This document shows, one piece after another, positions 7,247 through 15,777 of a DNA stretch of 37,942 nt. Position 1 is the first letter of the stretch. Each line of letters opens with the position of its first letter. The position numbers and the translations under genes were made by a program. This DNA comes from Collinsella sp. (GTDB lineage: Bacteria; Actinomycetota; Coriobacteriia; Coriobacteriales; Coriobacteriaceae). Where the stretch lies: assembly GCA_019425005.1 (NCBI GenBank), contig JAHYYK010000022.1, forward strand, positions 1 to 37,942, written 5' to 3'. A model generated the notes under the pieces. It worked only from the letters and a program-made list of their open reading frames with translations. It was not told where the DNA came from and did not search any database.

Positions 7247-7315
7247 AAACCGTCGCAACATCCGATGATTTTTCGCGTTTGCACGATTTTCATCGAATGT
7301 TGCGACGGTTTTTGG
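7247..7315. terminator. Long-stem bidirectional terminator between the pentapeptide gene and thiD
   Basis: The arms 7247-7268 and 7290-7311 pair over 22 bp with one mismatch (outer bases AAACCGTCGCAACAT). The loop is 21 nt and T-rich. TTTTT ends the right arm on the plus strand. A second, smaller hairpin (7322-7331/7339-7348) lies next to the thiD stop and may serve thiD. Confidence 0.85.
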
Positions 7316-7355
7316 TGCAAGGTAGCCTGTCTCTTTTTGGCAGGTTACTGGCTAT

Positions 7356-8186
7356 TTAGTACTGCCACATGTGGTTGACGGGGCCGGAGCCTTTGCCCAT
7401 GTTCAGGCCGGCGGCCAGAGCGCCGGTTAGGTAGGCCTTGCCGCCGTTGACGGCGTCGGCAAGATCCATGCCCTGGGCCAGCGCGCAGGCGATGGCGGAC
7501 GAAAGCGTGCAGCCGGTGCCGTGTGTGTTGTCGGTCTCGATGCGCTTGTGGCGGAACCACGTGGTGAGCGGATCGCCCAGATGGTTGCCCTCGTCATCGA
7601 GTGGCGCGGGTTCGGCCAATACATCGTTAGCCTCGTTGACAAGATGCCCACCCTTAACGAGGGATGCGCAACCAAAGCGGCGGGTGAGGAGCATGGCAGC
7701 ATTTTGCTGTGTGCGCTCGGAGTCGACCTCGTAGTCAAGCAGGGCCATGGCCTCGGGAATATTGGGCGTGATGACGGTTGCTAGTGGGAACAGGCGGCGG
7801 GTGAGCGCCTCGGCGGCATCTTCGGCAATCAGCCGTGCGCCCGAGGTGGCTACCATGACGGGGTCGACGACCACGTTTGTCGCGTTCCAGGCGCTCAGGC
7901 GGTCGGCGATAACCTCGATAATCTCGGCAGAGGAAACCATGCCGATCTTGACGGCGCTGGGGCGGATATCGTCAAATACGGCGTCGATCTGCGCAGCGAC
8001 GATATCAGGGGAGATATTCTGCACGGCGGTGACACCGAGCGTGTTTTGTGCGGTGATGGCGGTGATGGCCGTCTCGGCATACAGGCGGTGCGCCGTGATG
8101 GTCTTGATGTCGGCCTGAATGCCGGCGCCGCCGCTGGAATCGGATCCTGCGATGGACAGGACGGCAGGTACCTTACTGCGATCCAT
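7356..8186 (-). CDS. thiD: Hydroxymethylpyrimidine/phosphomethylpyrimidine kinase
   Basis: 276 residues, the usual ThiD length. The ATG at 8186 has AAGGGAG upstream. Ribokinase-fold motifs are clear: LSIAGSDSSGGAGIQADIKT at the N terminus binds HMP, and DNTHGTGCTLSSAIACALA near the C terminus forms the anion hole with its GTGC cysteine. ThiD phosphorylates HMP to HMP-P and HMP-PP for thiamine synthesis. It lies downstream of thiC on the same strand with a 178-bp gap that holds a hairpin and a perfect TATAAT (8233-8238, minus), so it may have its own promoter as well as read-through from thiC. Confidence 0.95.
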   Translation of the reverse strand: MDRSKVPAVLSIAGSDSSGGAGIQADIKTITAHRLYAETAITAITAQNTLGVTAVQNISPDIVAAQIDAVFDDIRPSAVKIGMVSSAEIIEVIADRLSAWNATNVVVDPVMVATSGARLIAEDAAEALTRRLFPLATVITPNIPEAMALLDYEVDSERTQQNAAMLLTRRFGCASLVKGGHLVNEANDVLAEPAPLDDEGNHLGDPLTTWFRHKRIETDNTHGTGCTLSSAIACALAQGMDLADAVNGGKAYLTGALAAGLNMGKGSGPVNHMWQY

Positions 8187-8232
8187 GTTTGCTCCCTTGT
8201 TCGGTCGGAATCAAATGGGTCTTTAAGCCAGC

Positions 8233-8273
8233 ATTATAAAGATGCCCGGGCCGACTCTATGTCGAACCCGGGC
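8233..8273 (-). promoter_or_regulatory. Hairpin and candidate -10 between thiC and thiD
   Basis: GCCCGGG / CCCGGGC (8244-8250 / 8267-8273) encloses a second stem, CGAC/GTCG. On the minus strand it is followed by CATCTTTATAAT. The hairpin may terminate thiC transcripts. TATAAT at 8238-8233 is a good -10 for thiD, but I see no matching -35. Confidence 0.45.
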
Positions 8274-8296
8274 GGGCGATGCAATCTTTACGCAAA

Positions 8297-8329
8297 TGTA
8301 AACAAATGTTCACACGTCAACAATTGACG
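8297..8329. promoter_or_regulatory. Two adjacent palindromes in the thiC-thiD gap
   Basis: TGTAAACAAATGTTCACA (8297-8314) is an imperfect dyad, and CGTCAACAATTGACG (8315-8329) is a perfect 6-bp dyad with a 3-base centre. They abut each other and lie 36 bp past the thiC stop. They could be a regulator site or a weak terminator; the sequence does not decide. Confidence 0.35.
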
Positions 8330-8364
8330 AACACCATGTTACCGATTGCGGCTCCGGTGACGCG

Positions 8365-9702
8365 TTAATCCTCCATGCCAAGATCGATCGTTGTGCCTTC
8401 GAACACCTTGTTAACGGTACGGACGGCGCACATCTTGCCACACATAGTGCAAGTGCCCTCGGTGGCGGCGGGAGACTCCTCGTAGCGCTTCTTGCCCGTA
8501 ACTGGGTCGAGCGCGCACTTCCACATGGCGTCCCAGTCGAGCTTGCGGCGTGCCTGGCCCATCTTGTCGTCCATGTCGCGGGCGTGCGGCACCTTCTTGG
8601 CGATATCGGCGGCGTGTGCGGCGATCTTGGTAGCCATGAGGCCATCGAGCACGTCCTGGGCGTTGGGCAGGCATAGGTGCTCGGCCGGCGTCACGTAGCA
8701 CAGGAAGTCGGCGCCGGAGCTGGCGGAGATGGCGCCACCGATGGCGGCGGTGATGTGGTCGTATCCCACACCGATATCGGTCACCAGCGGCCCGAGCACA
8801 TAGAACGGGGCGTTGTGGCACAGGCGCTTCTGCAGTTTCATATTGGCGGCGATCTCGTCGAGCGCCATGTGGCCCGGTCCCTCGACCATGACCTGGACGC
8901 CGGCGGCCCATGCGCGCTTGCACAGCTTGCCCAGCTCGATCATCTCGGCGGTCTCGGTGGCATCGTTGGAGTCGTAGAGGCAGCCCGGGCGGCAGGAGTC
9001 GCCGAGCGAAATCGTCACGTCGTACTCGTGGCAAATCTCGAGCAGCTCGTCAAAGTACTCGTAGAAGGGGTTTTCGTTGCCGGTGACCTCCATCCAGCCA
9101 AACAGCAGCGAACCGCCGCGGCTGACGATGTTCATCAGGCGGCCGGTCTCCTTAAAGGTCTTAGTGACCGACTTGTTGATGCCGCAGTGGATGGTCATAA
9201 AGTCCACGCCGTCCTCGGCATGCGCGCGCACGACCTCGAACAGGTCGTCCTTGGTCAGCTTGACCAGCGGCTTTTCCATGTAGCCGATGGCGTCGTACAT
9301 GGGGACGGTGCCCACCATGAGTGGCGTCTCGTCGATGAGCTGCTGGCGGAACTGGCGCGTCTTGCCCGAGTTGGAGAGGTCCATGATGGCGTCGGCGCCA
9401 AAGTCCTCGGCGATCTTGACCTTCTTCCACTCCTCGGCGGCATCGGCCTTGTCTCCCGAGATGCCCAGGTTGACGTTGACCTTGGTGGACAGGCCCTCGC
9501 CGACACCAAAGGCGTGCATGCCCTTTTTGATATGCACGATGTTGGCGGGAATGGCGATGCGGCCGTCGGCCACGCGCTCGCGGATGTACTCGGGGTCGCG
9601 ATGCTCGCGCTCGGCAACCTCCTTCATCTGCGGTGTGATCTGCCCGGCGCGGGCGAAGTCGATTTGCGTGACGAGCTTGGGCTCGGTCTGTGTGCTCATT
9701 GG
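8365..9702 (-). CDS. thiC: Phosphomethylpyrimidine synthase
   Basis: 445 residues from ATG 9702, eight bases after GAAGGGAG; an in-frame ATG at 9723 falls inside the riboswitch. The radical-SAM ThiC pattern is evident: RVADGRIAIPANIVH near the N terminus, GTVPMYDAIGYMEK, MTIHCGINKSVTK, MVEGPGHMALDEIAANM and YVTPAEHLCLPN. Near the end is CTMCGKMC, the short-form CX2CX3C cluster ligand set. ThiC converts 5-aminoimidazole ribotide to HMP-P. The length fits the shorter clostridial/actinobacterial form without the N-terminal extension. It is controlled by a TPP riboswitch and followed by thiD. Confidence 0.97.
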   Translation of the reverse strand, partial: PMSTQTEPKLVTQIDFARAGQITPQMKEVAEREHRDPEYIRERVADGRIAIPANIVHIKKGMHAFGVGEGLSTKVNVNLGISGDKADAAEEWKKVKIAEDFGADAIMDLSNSGKTRQFRQQLIDETPLMVGTVPMYDAIGYMEKPLVKLTKDDLFEVVRAHAEDGVDFMTIHCGINKSVTKTFKETGRLMNIVSRGGSLLFGWMEVTGNENPFYEYFDELLEICHEYDVTISLGDSCRPGCLYDSNDATETAEMIELGKLCKRAWAAGVQVMVEGPGHMALDEIAANMKLQKRLCHNAPFYVLGPLVTDIGVGYDHITAAIGGAISASSGADFLCYVTPAEHLCLPNAQDVLDGLMATKIAAHAADIAKKVPHARDMDDKMGQARRKLDWDAMWKCALDPVTGKKRYEESPAATEGTCTMCGKMCAVRTVNKVFEGTTIDLGMED

Positions 9703-9710
9703 CACGGCTC

Positions 9711-9800
9711 CCTTCGTTGGCATTACCCATATCAGGTTTGCGGGTCAGGGCGGGCGCGCCCAATCTCAGCCTGCCGTCTTGTCCTGCAAGCTCCCCGTTA
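9711..9800 (-). promoter_or_regulatory. TPP riboswitch (THI element) before thiC
   Basis: Minus-strand sequence contains the conserved blocks in order: GGGGAGC, GGCTGAGA, then CCTGATATGGGTAATGCCA and the closing ACGAAGGGA. These match the pyrimidine and pyrophosphate sensor helices of the TPP aptamer. The 3' end of the aptamer contains the thiC ribosome site (GAAGGGAG), so control is most likely at translation initiation. A candidate -10 (TATACT) lies just upstream, at about 9815-9820. Confidence 0.95.
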
Positions 9801-9869
9801 TGTCATGGGCTCAAGTATAGCCTGAATGGGTACGATTGGGCCAACGAGCGTGCCTGTGGGGAGGCGAAC

Positions 9870-10385
9870 ATGGAAGACAAGCATCTATATCGAGAGACGC
9901 AATGGGATGTATCGGCCGAGGAAAGCCGTGCGCACCATGGCCTTGTCGCGATTGGCTTTGCGGTGCTTGCCGTGCTGGTGATTGCCTTTTGTATCTGGAC
10001 GTTTGGTGGTCGCGGCGGCGCTGCCTGGGAGTTTGAGGCCGACGATGCCCTGCCGATCATGACGGTGAAGGTTACGGGCGGCAATACCGTTGCCGCGCCG
10101 GGCGATTATTGGTACCCGCGCGATGAGTTTGTGCAGTTGCAGCTGAGTGGTGGGTCCATTCCAGGTGAAGAAATCGAACGCGTGACGTTTGACGCGGCGC
10201 TCAAAACGCTCACGGTGAAGCTCAAAGATCAAGGAGATGTGCCCACGACCATGGATATCGCCCTGACGGAATGGCGTCTGGAGCCTCCGACGGGTGTTGC
10301 GGTGTCCGAGGTGGAGCATGTCAAGATTACCTATCAGGACGGCTCGACAAACGAAGTTGCCAAAGCCGACGGCTTGGCGGAATAG
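9870..10385 (+). CDS. Unknown membrane-anchored protein
   Basis: 171 residues from ATG 9870, with GGGGAGG seven bases upstream. After a polar N terminus of about 24 residues comes one membrane helix (GLVAIGFAVLAVLVIAFCIW, about 25-46). The rest is a beta-rich, mainly acidic outer domain with no motif I recognise (WEFEADDALPIMTVKVTGG, then DYWYPRDEFVQLQLSGG). The topology is probably N-in, C-out, giving a cell-surface or periplasm-side domain. It is divergent from thiC and convergent to yaaA. I do not recognise the family. Confidence 0.8.
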   Translation: MEDKHLYRETQWDVSAEESRAHHGLVAIGFAVLAVLVIAFCIWTFGGRGGAAWEFEADDALPIMTVKVTGGNTVAAPGDYWYPRDEFVQLQLSGGSIPGEEIERVTFDAALKTLTVKLKDQGDVPTTMDIALTEWRLEPPTGVAVSEVEHVKITYQDGSTNEVAKADGLAE

Positions 10386-10425
10386 GCGCTGTGCCTAGGC
10401 AGCACATTCAAAAGTAGCGGTGGTC

Positions 10426-11235
10426 CTACAAGGGCTGTTCGTTCAGGAAGACCAAAGTGCTCTTATTTGAAAGCTCGGGAAAGTGGCGATAACCAACGTC
10501 GAACGCGGTGAGCCCGCTTACATCCTCGAGCTTGTTTTCTGCCATCCAGCGCACCATGGAGCCGCGTGCCTTTTTGCTGGCGGTCGAGCGCTGGATGGGC
10601 TTGCCGTTGCGGATGCCTTCGCCAAAGAGGCATGTGACGACCGTGGCATCGGTGGTGAGGCGGGGCAGAACGGCTTTGGCGTATTCCGCGCTCGCGAGGT
10701 TGACGATCGTAGCGTTGGAGCCCGCCGGAGCGATGGCCCGTGCGAGCTTGTCGCCCCAAAACGCATAGAGGTCTCGGGCATCGTCGACGGCAAGCTTCGC
10801 GCCCATCTCCAGCCGATACGGTTCGACGGCATGAAAGGGGCGTACGCATCCGTAAAGGCCCGAGAGGATCCACAGATTGTCTTGCAGCCATGCGAGCTGC
10901 GCGGAATCCATCACCTCGGGCGCCATGCTCTGGTATTGAATGCCGTGGTAGGACATGACGGCAGGGGAGAGGTGACAGGCGAGTGCGGGATTGTCGAGAT
11001 CGCCGTTTTTCAGGATGGGCCCGAACTCATGCAGGGTGTTGAGGCAAGGCCCCAGCAGTTTGTCACTCACGTTCCATAGCGCCTGCAGGCCGCCGCTGCC
11101 TTCATTTCGTTCGATATCTAGCAGTGCGCGGTGGAGGCGAGTCGTCTCGCGCGCAAAAGGTGGAATGCCCAGGACTTCAAAAGCATCTTGGGCCGCACGC
11201 ATCTGCTTGGCGGGCGAAATGATGACCTGCAGCAT
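10426..11235 (-). CDS. yaaA: YaaA/DUF328 peroxide-stress protein
   Basis: 269 residues from ATG 11235, with AGAGGAGAG upstream. It starts MLQVIISPAKQM, the family's opening, and carries LQDNLWILSGLYGCVRPFHA, then YAFWGDKLA and NLASAEYAKAVLPR, all diagnostic of the YaaA (UPF0246) family. E. coli YaaA is part of the OxyR response, limits free iron during peroxide stress and binds DNA. The length is close to the E. coli protein. It lies downstream of the M18 aminopeptidase on the same strand, separated by a long hairpin terminator, so it is probably expressed separately. Confidence 0.94.
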   Translation of the reverse strand: MLQVIISPAKQMRAAQDAFEVLGIPPFARETTRLHRALLDIERNEGSGGLQALWNVSDKLLGPCLNTLHEFGPILKNGDLDNPALACHLSPAVMSYHGIQYQSMAPEVMDSAQLAWLQDNLWILSGLYGCVRPFHAVEPYRLEMGAKLAVDDARDLYAFWGDKLARAIAPAGSNATIVNLASAEYAKAVLPRLTTDATVVTCLFGEGIRNGKPIQRSTASKKARGSMVRWMAENKLEDVSGLTAFDVGYRHFPELSNKSTLVFLNEQPL

Positions 11236-11250
11236 GGACTCTCCTCTGCC

Positions 11251-11325
11251 AAAAAAGAAGTTGCGGTGGAATACGGTCTGTTTTGGCCGTTTAGGGGCCA
11301 GTTTAGTCCGTATTTCACCGCAACT
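11251..11325 (-). terminator. Long-stem terminator after the M18 aminopeptidase
   Basis: The arms 11259-11276 and 11308-11325 (AGTTGCGGTG.AATACGG) pair over 18 bp with one mismatch. The 31-nt loop holds a smaller stem, TGGCC/GGCCA. On the minus strand TTCTTTTTT follows directly, as expected for termination of the aminopeptidase transcript just before yaaA. Confidence 0.85.
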
Positions 11326-11338
11326 GATGAAGGGTTGG

Positions 11339-12736
11339 TTAGGCGCGCTCGATGAAGGCCTTGTAGCCGCGATAGGCCTCGTAGATGTCGGCCTTGTTGG
11401 CGACCTCCCACAGGGCGTGCATGGACAGGACGGCAACGCCGGAGTCGATGACGTTCATGCCGTACTTGGCCATGATGTAGGCGATGGTGCCGCCGCCGCC
11501 CGCGTTGACGCGGCCGAGCTCGCAGGTCTGGAAGTCCACGCCTGCCTCGTCCATGATGTCGCGGATGAGGGCCACATACTCGGCATCGGCGTCGTTGGAG
11601 CCACCCTTGCCGCGGCTGCCCGTGTACTTGTTAAAGCACAGGCCACGACCCATAAAGGCTGCGTTCTTGGTCTCGAACTTGCCGGCGTAGCCCGGGTCGA
11701 AGCCGGCGGACACGTCAGAGGAGAGCATGCGGCTGTGGGCGAGTGCACGGCGCAGGGCCAGCGGGCTATCCTCGCCGGCGAGCGTCATGATCTCGGCGAC
11801 GGTGTTCTCGAAGAAGCGGCTCGTCATGCCGGTGGCACCCACGGAACCGATCTCCTCCTTGTCTACGATGAGTGTGATGCTCGTGCGCTCCACGTTGGCG
11901 ACGTTGATCTGGGCGAGCATGGACGGATAGGCGCAGACACGGTCGTCGTGGCCATAGCCCAGAATCATGGAGCGGTCGAGGCCCATGTCACGGGCGGGGC
12001 CGGCGGGCACGACCTCGATCTCGGCGGAGAGGAAGTCCTCCTCCTCGACGTCGTACTGCTCCTTGAGGATATCCAGGAACATCTGCTTGACGGGCTCCTT
12101 GGGAGCGTCCTTGTCGTCCTCGTCAAACTTGACGGGGCGGCCGCCCACGATCACGTCGAGGATCTCGGCGTCGACGGCGTCCTTGGCGGGCTTGGCCATC
12201 TGCTCGCTCGAGAGGTGGATCAGCAGGTCGGAGATGGTAAAGACCGGGTCGTCGGCCTTGTCACCGATGTTGATGTCGACGGTGGTGCCGTCCTTTTTGC
12301 AGATGACGCCCACGAGTGCGAGCGGGGAAGCGACCCAGTGGTAGCTCTTGACGCCGCCATAGTAGTGCGTGTCGAGATAAGCCATGTCGCCGGCCTCGAA
12401 GGCGGGGTTCTGCTTGAGGTCCAGGCGCGGCGAGTCCACGTGGGCGCCCAGGATGTTAAAGCCCTGCTCGAGCGGGGCGGTGCCCAGGTTGACGAGCATG
12501 AGGTCCTTGCCGTGGTTGGCGGCGTACACCTTGTCGCCGGCCTTGAGCGCGCGGCCCTCGGCGATCACGGTCTCCAGATTGACGTAGCCCGCCTCCTCGG
12601 CCATCTTGATACCGGCCTTGACGCACAGGCGCTCGGTCTTGTTCTCACTCAAAAACTGCTTATAGCCGCGGCAAAGCTCCTCGAGCTCCTCGATCTGCTG
12701 TGGCGTGTACTTTTTCCATGCGCTGGGACGCTCCAT
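11339..12736 (-). CDS. M18-family metalloaminopeptidase
   Basis: 465 residues, the usual M18 length. The ATG at 12736 has AAAGGAG upstream; an ATG further upstream would be antisense to polA. The metal and catalytic motifs are present: GAHVDSPRLDLK (first metal His and catalytic Asp), IVDKEEIGSVGATGM (Glu pair), SSDVSAGFDPGY (Asp), and VLSMHALWEVANKAD (His) near the end. M18 enzymes are large tetrahedral or dodecameric complexes that trim N-terminal acidic or neutral residues from peptides in the cytoplasm. It is divergent from polA. Confidence 0.95.
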   Translation of the reverse strand: MERPSAWKKYTPQQIEELEELCRGYKQFLSENKTERLCVKAGIKMAEEAGYVNLETVIAEGRALKAGDKVYAANHGKDLMLVNLGTAPLEQGFNILGAHVDSPRLDLKQNPAFEAGDMAYLDTHYYGGVKSYHWVASPLALVGVICKKDGTTVDINIGDKADDPVFTISDLLIHLSSEQMAKPAKDAVDAEILDVIVGGRPVKFDEDDKDAPKEPVKQMFLDILKEQYDVEEEDFLSAEIEVVPAGPARDMGLDRSMILGYGHDDRVCAYPSMLAQINVANVERTSITLIVDKEEIGSVGATGMTSRFFENTVAEIMTLAGEDSPLALRRALAHSRMLSSDVSAGFDPGYAGKFETKNAAFMGRGLCFNKYTGSRGKGGSNDADAEYVALIRDIMDEAGVDFQTCELGRVNAGGGGTIAYIMAKYGMNVIDSGVAVLSMHALWEVANKADIYEAYRGYKAFIERA

Positions 12737-12902
12737 GACGCAGGCTCCTTTCGGATCGATCGTGCTGGTTGATGTACCGTGAGCCATCGTATCACGCGCG
12801 GGCCCGCGGCGGCAGGGAAGCCTGATGTGCGGTGGCCGCGGGGCGGGGAGCGTGTAAACTGGTGTGAGCAAACCGTGCCCAGCCCAAAGCGAGGTATTCA
12901 AT

Positions 12903-15647
12903 ATGTCTGAAAAGCGCCGTACCTTTGCCGTCATCGACGGCAACTCGCTCATGCATCGCGCCTTCCACGCCGTGCCGCCGACCATGAACGCGCCGGACGG
13001 TCGCCCCACCAACGCGATCTTTGGTTTTCTGAACATGTTCCTCAAGATGATCGATGCCTTTAATCCCGACGGCGTTGTCGTGGCGTTTGACAAGGGCAAG
13101 CCGCGCGTGCGTATGGAGATGCTGCCGCAGTACAAGGCGCAGCGCCCGCCCATGGACCCCGACCTGCACGCGCAGTTCCCCATGATCAAGGAGCTGCTCG
13201 CCGCGCTCAACGTGCCCATTTTGCAGTCCGAGGGCTGGGAAGGCGACGATATCCTGGGAACCATGGCGCGCCTGGGCGAGGAGGCCGGCTGCGACATGCT
13301 GCTGGTGACCGGCGACCGCGACATGTATCAGCTCGTGACCGAGCACGTCAACGTGGTCTCGACTCGCAAGGGCCTGTCCGACGTGGCGATCATGACGCCC
13401 GAGAGCGTGGACGACCTGTATCACGGCATCACGCCGGCGCTCGTGCCCGATTTTTATGGTCTTAAGGGCGACACGTCCGACAACATTCCCGGCGTACCGG
13501 GCATCGGCCCCAAAAAGGCGAGTGCGCTCATCGCGCAGTACGGCAGCCTTGACGAGGTCATCGCGCATGCTGACGAGGTCAAGGGCAAGATGGGAGAAAA
13601 CCTGCGCGCACACATCGACGACGCGCTGCTGAGCCGTAAGGTGGCGACCATCCGCACCGATGCACCCGTTGAGCTCGATTTTGAGGCGACGTCCTTCCCG
13701 GCGTTTTCCGCCGATGAGGTTTCCGCGGCGCTGGGCACGCTTGGTATCACCGCCATGCAGAACCGTTTCTTGGCGCTGATCGGCGGCGAGGGCGGGGCAG
13801 CTGCCAGCACGTTTGAGATTCCCGCCGTTTTGCGCGCAGCCGCCGGCGATGCTGGCGCGCTTGGTGCCGTTGCGGCTGAGGTCTCCCGCGTGATTGATGC
13901 CGGCGAGTGGGTCGCCGCCGTGGTGGACGATGACAAGGAAGAGGGCGCGCTCTTTGGGCTGACGCGCACGCTGTGGTTGGCGACGTCCAAGGGCCTGTTT
14001 GCGCTCGAGGAGGGCGACAGCGGTGCGGCGGCTGAGGTTGAGGGCTTCAACTTCGCCCACGGCGTGATTGCCGGCGTGCTCGCGCGTCTGTTTATGGAAG
14101 GCCGTGTGGCGAGCCCGGATATGAAGGCGCTTTTGCATGAGCTTTCGCCCATCGATTCTTCCGAGCCCGAGCTCATGGATCCGCTGGCAGTCGATTCCAC
14201 GCGCATCTTCGACACCGTGGTCGCGGCCTACCTGTTGGATTCCGACCGCTCCGAGTTTGACGAGGCGTATCTGGCCGATACCTATCTGCAGATGGCGCTG
14301 CCTGCGGCGCGCGGTGCAGAGGGCGCCGGCGAGGACGCTCCTGCGCCCGCCGCTCGCACGGTGGCCTTGACGTTGGCGCTGGTCGCACCACTGCGCGACC
14401 GCATGGCCCGCGAGAACGCCGCCAACGTGTTCGATGGGATCGAGATGCCACTCGTGCCGGTGCTTGCCAAGATGGAGCGCGCAGGCATGCTCGTGGACCC
14501 CGACCGTCTGCATAGTCTGTCCGAGGGACTTGCTACCCAGATTGCCGAGGTCGAGCGCAGCATTCGCGACCTGGCAGGTGACGAGACCTTTAACATCGGT
14601 AGCCCCATGCAGCTCTCGCACGTGCTGTTTGACGTTATGGGGCTTCCGACCAAGGGCCTCAAGAAGACTAAGCGCGGCTACTATTCGACCAACGCCAAGG
14701 TGCTGAGCGACCTTGCGCGTGACCACGAAATCGTGCGTCTGATCTTGGACTGGCGTGAGAAGTCTAAGATCAAGTCCACCTATCTGGACACGCTGGGCCC
14801 GCTGCGCCGTGGTGACGGCCGTGTGCACACCACGTACAACCAGACCATCACCGCGACGGGGCGTCTGTCTTCGAGCGACCCCAATCTGCAAAATATTCCG
14901 ACTCGCTCGGAGCTGGGGCGTACCGTCAAGACGGCGTTTTCGGCAGGCGAGGGAAGCGTCTTTTTGGCGGTGGACTACTCGCAGATCGAGCTGCGTCTGC
15001 TGGCACATCTTTCGGGTGACGAGCACTTGGTGCGCGCCTTTAACGAGGGCGAGGACTTCCATGCCGAGACGGCGGCGCGCGTGTTTGGTGTGCCGGTGTC
15101 CGAGGTAACGCCCGACCTGCGCAGTCGCGCCAAGGCCGTGAACTTTGGCATCGTGTATGGCCAGCAGGCCTACGGCCTGTCGCAGTCGCTGCATATCTCG
15201 ATGGCCGAGGCGCGCGACATGATCGACCGCTACTACGAGGCCTACCCGGGCGTGCGTACGTTCCTCGACAACGTGGTGGCGCGCGCCAAGCAGACGGGCT
15301 ACGCCGAGACCATGTATGGCCGCAGACGCCACATTCCCGAGCTCAAGGCCAAAAACCCGCAACTCCGTGGCTTTGGTGAGCGCACGGCCATGAACCACCC
15401 CATGCAGGGTACCGCGGCGGACATCATCAAGATTGCCATGGCCCGCGTAAGCCGCCGTCTGGAAGAAGAGGGCTTTGCCGCCCACATGATCCTGCAGGTG
15501 CACGACGAACTGGACTTTGAGTGCCCCATCGACGAAGTCGAGCGCCTAACCACCATGGTCCGCGACGTCATGGAACACGTAGTGGACCTCCGCGTCCCCC
15601 TAATCGCCGAAGCCAGTACCGGCATAACCTGGGCCGACGCCAAATAG
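12903..15647 (+). CDS. polA: DNA polymerase I
   Basis: 914 residues; ATG 12903 has GCGAGGT upstream. There are three domains. The 5'-3' exonuclease/FEN domain (about 1-290) has FAVIDGNSLMHRAFHA, GDDILGTMARLGEEAG, TGDRDMYQL and GVPGIGPKKASALI. The middle domain (about 300-520) lacks the DxE, ExoII and ExoIII motifs of a proofreading exonuclease, as in Taq and Bst polymerases. The polymerase domain has motif A DYSQIELR (Asp691), the O-helix region RSRAKAVNFGIVYGQQAYG and motif C QVHDELDFE (Asp868). It works in Okazaki-fragment processing and repair. A good terminator follows. Confidence 0.98.
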   Translation: MSEKRRTFAVIDGNSLMHRAFHAVPPTMNAPDGRPTNAIFGFLNMFLKMIDAFNPDGVVVAFDKGKPRVRMEMLPQYKAQRPPMDPDLHAQFPMIKELLAALNVPILQSEGWEGDDILGTMARLGEEAGCDMLLVTGDRDMYQLVTEHVNVVSTRKGLSDVAIMTPESVDDLYHGITPALVPDFYGLKGDTSDNIPGVPGIGPKKASALIAQYGSLDEVIAHADEVKGKMGENLRAHIDDALLSRKVATIRTDAPVELDFEATSFPAFSADEVSAALGTLGITAMQNRFLALIGGEGGAAASTFEIPAVLRAAAGDAGALGAVAAEVSRVIDAGEWVAAVVDDDKEEGALFGLTRTLWLATSKGLFALEEGDSGAAAEVEGFNFAHGVIAGVLARLFMEGRVASPDMKALLHELSPIDSSEPELMDPLAVDSTRIFDTVVAAYLLDSDRSEFDEAYLADTYLQMALPAARGAEGAGEDAPAPAARTVALTLALVAPLRDRMARENAANVFDGIEMPLVPVLAKMERAGMLVDPDRLHSLSEGLATQIAEVERSIRDLAGDETFNIGSPMQLSHVLFDVMGLPTKGLKKTKRGYYSTNAKVLSDLARDHEIVRLILDWREKSKIKSTYLDTLGPLRRGDGRVHTTYNQTITATGRLSSSDPNLQNIPTRSELGRTVKTAFSAGEGSVFLAVDYSQIELRLLAHLSGDEHLVRAFNEGEDFHAETAARVFGVPVSEVTPDLRSRAKAVNFGIVYGQQAYGLSQSLHISMAEARDMIDRYYEAYPGVRTFLDNVVARAKQTGYAETMYGRRRHIPELKAKNPQLRGFGERTAMNHPMQGTAADIIKIAMARVSRRLEEEGFAAHMILQVHDELDFECPIDEVERLTTMVRDVMEHVVDLRVPLIAEASTGITWADAK

Positions 15648-15725
15648 CGAGCGACGAGCTTGCGGGCGATGACCTTGGGTGCGACGCTTCTAGTCGCCCG
15701 ATGGTCGCAGGTCGCCAATGCCGAT

Positions 15726-15769
15726 GCCGCGGGACGTTTCCAGGCTTGGTAGCGTCCCGCGGCGTCTTT
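15726..15769 (+). terminator. Intrinsic terminator after polA
   Basis: Perfect 11-bp stem GCCGCGGGACG / CGTCCCGCGGC with a 16-nt loop and a T-rich tail (TCTTTCT). It also faces the end of the convergent lacI-type gene. Confidence 0.85.
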
Positions 15770-15777
15770 CTGTACAG

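Noticed and set aside
12792..15503. 903-codon open frame on the minus strand over polA
   Set aside because: It is antisense to an unmistakable polA and composed of low-complexity His/Arg/Gly-rich sequence. Long antisense frames are common in high-GC DNA.
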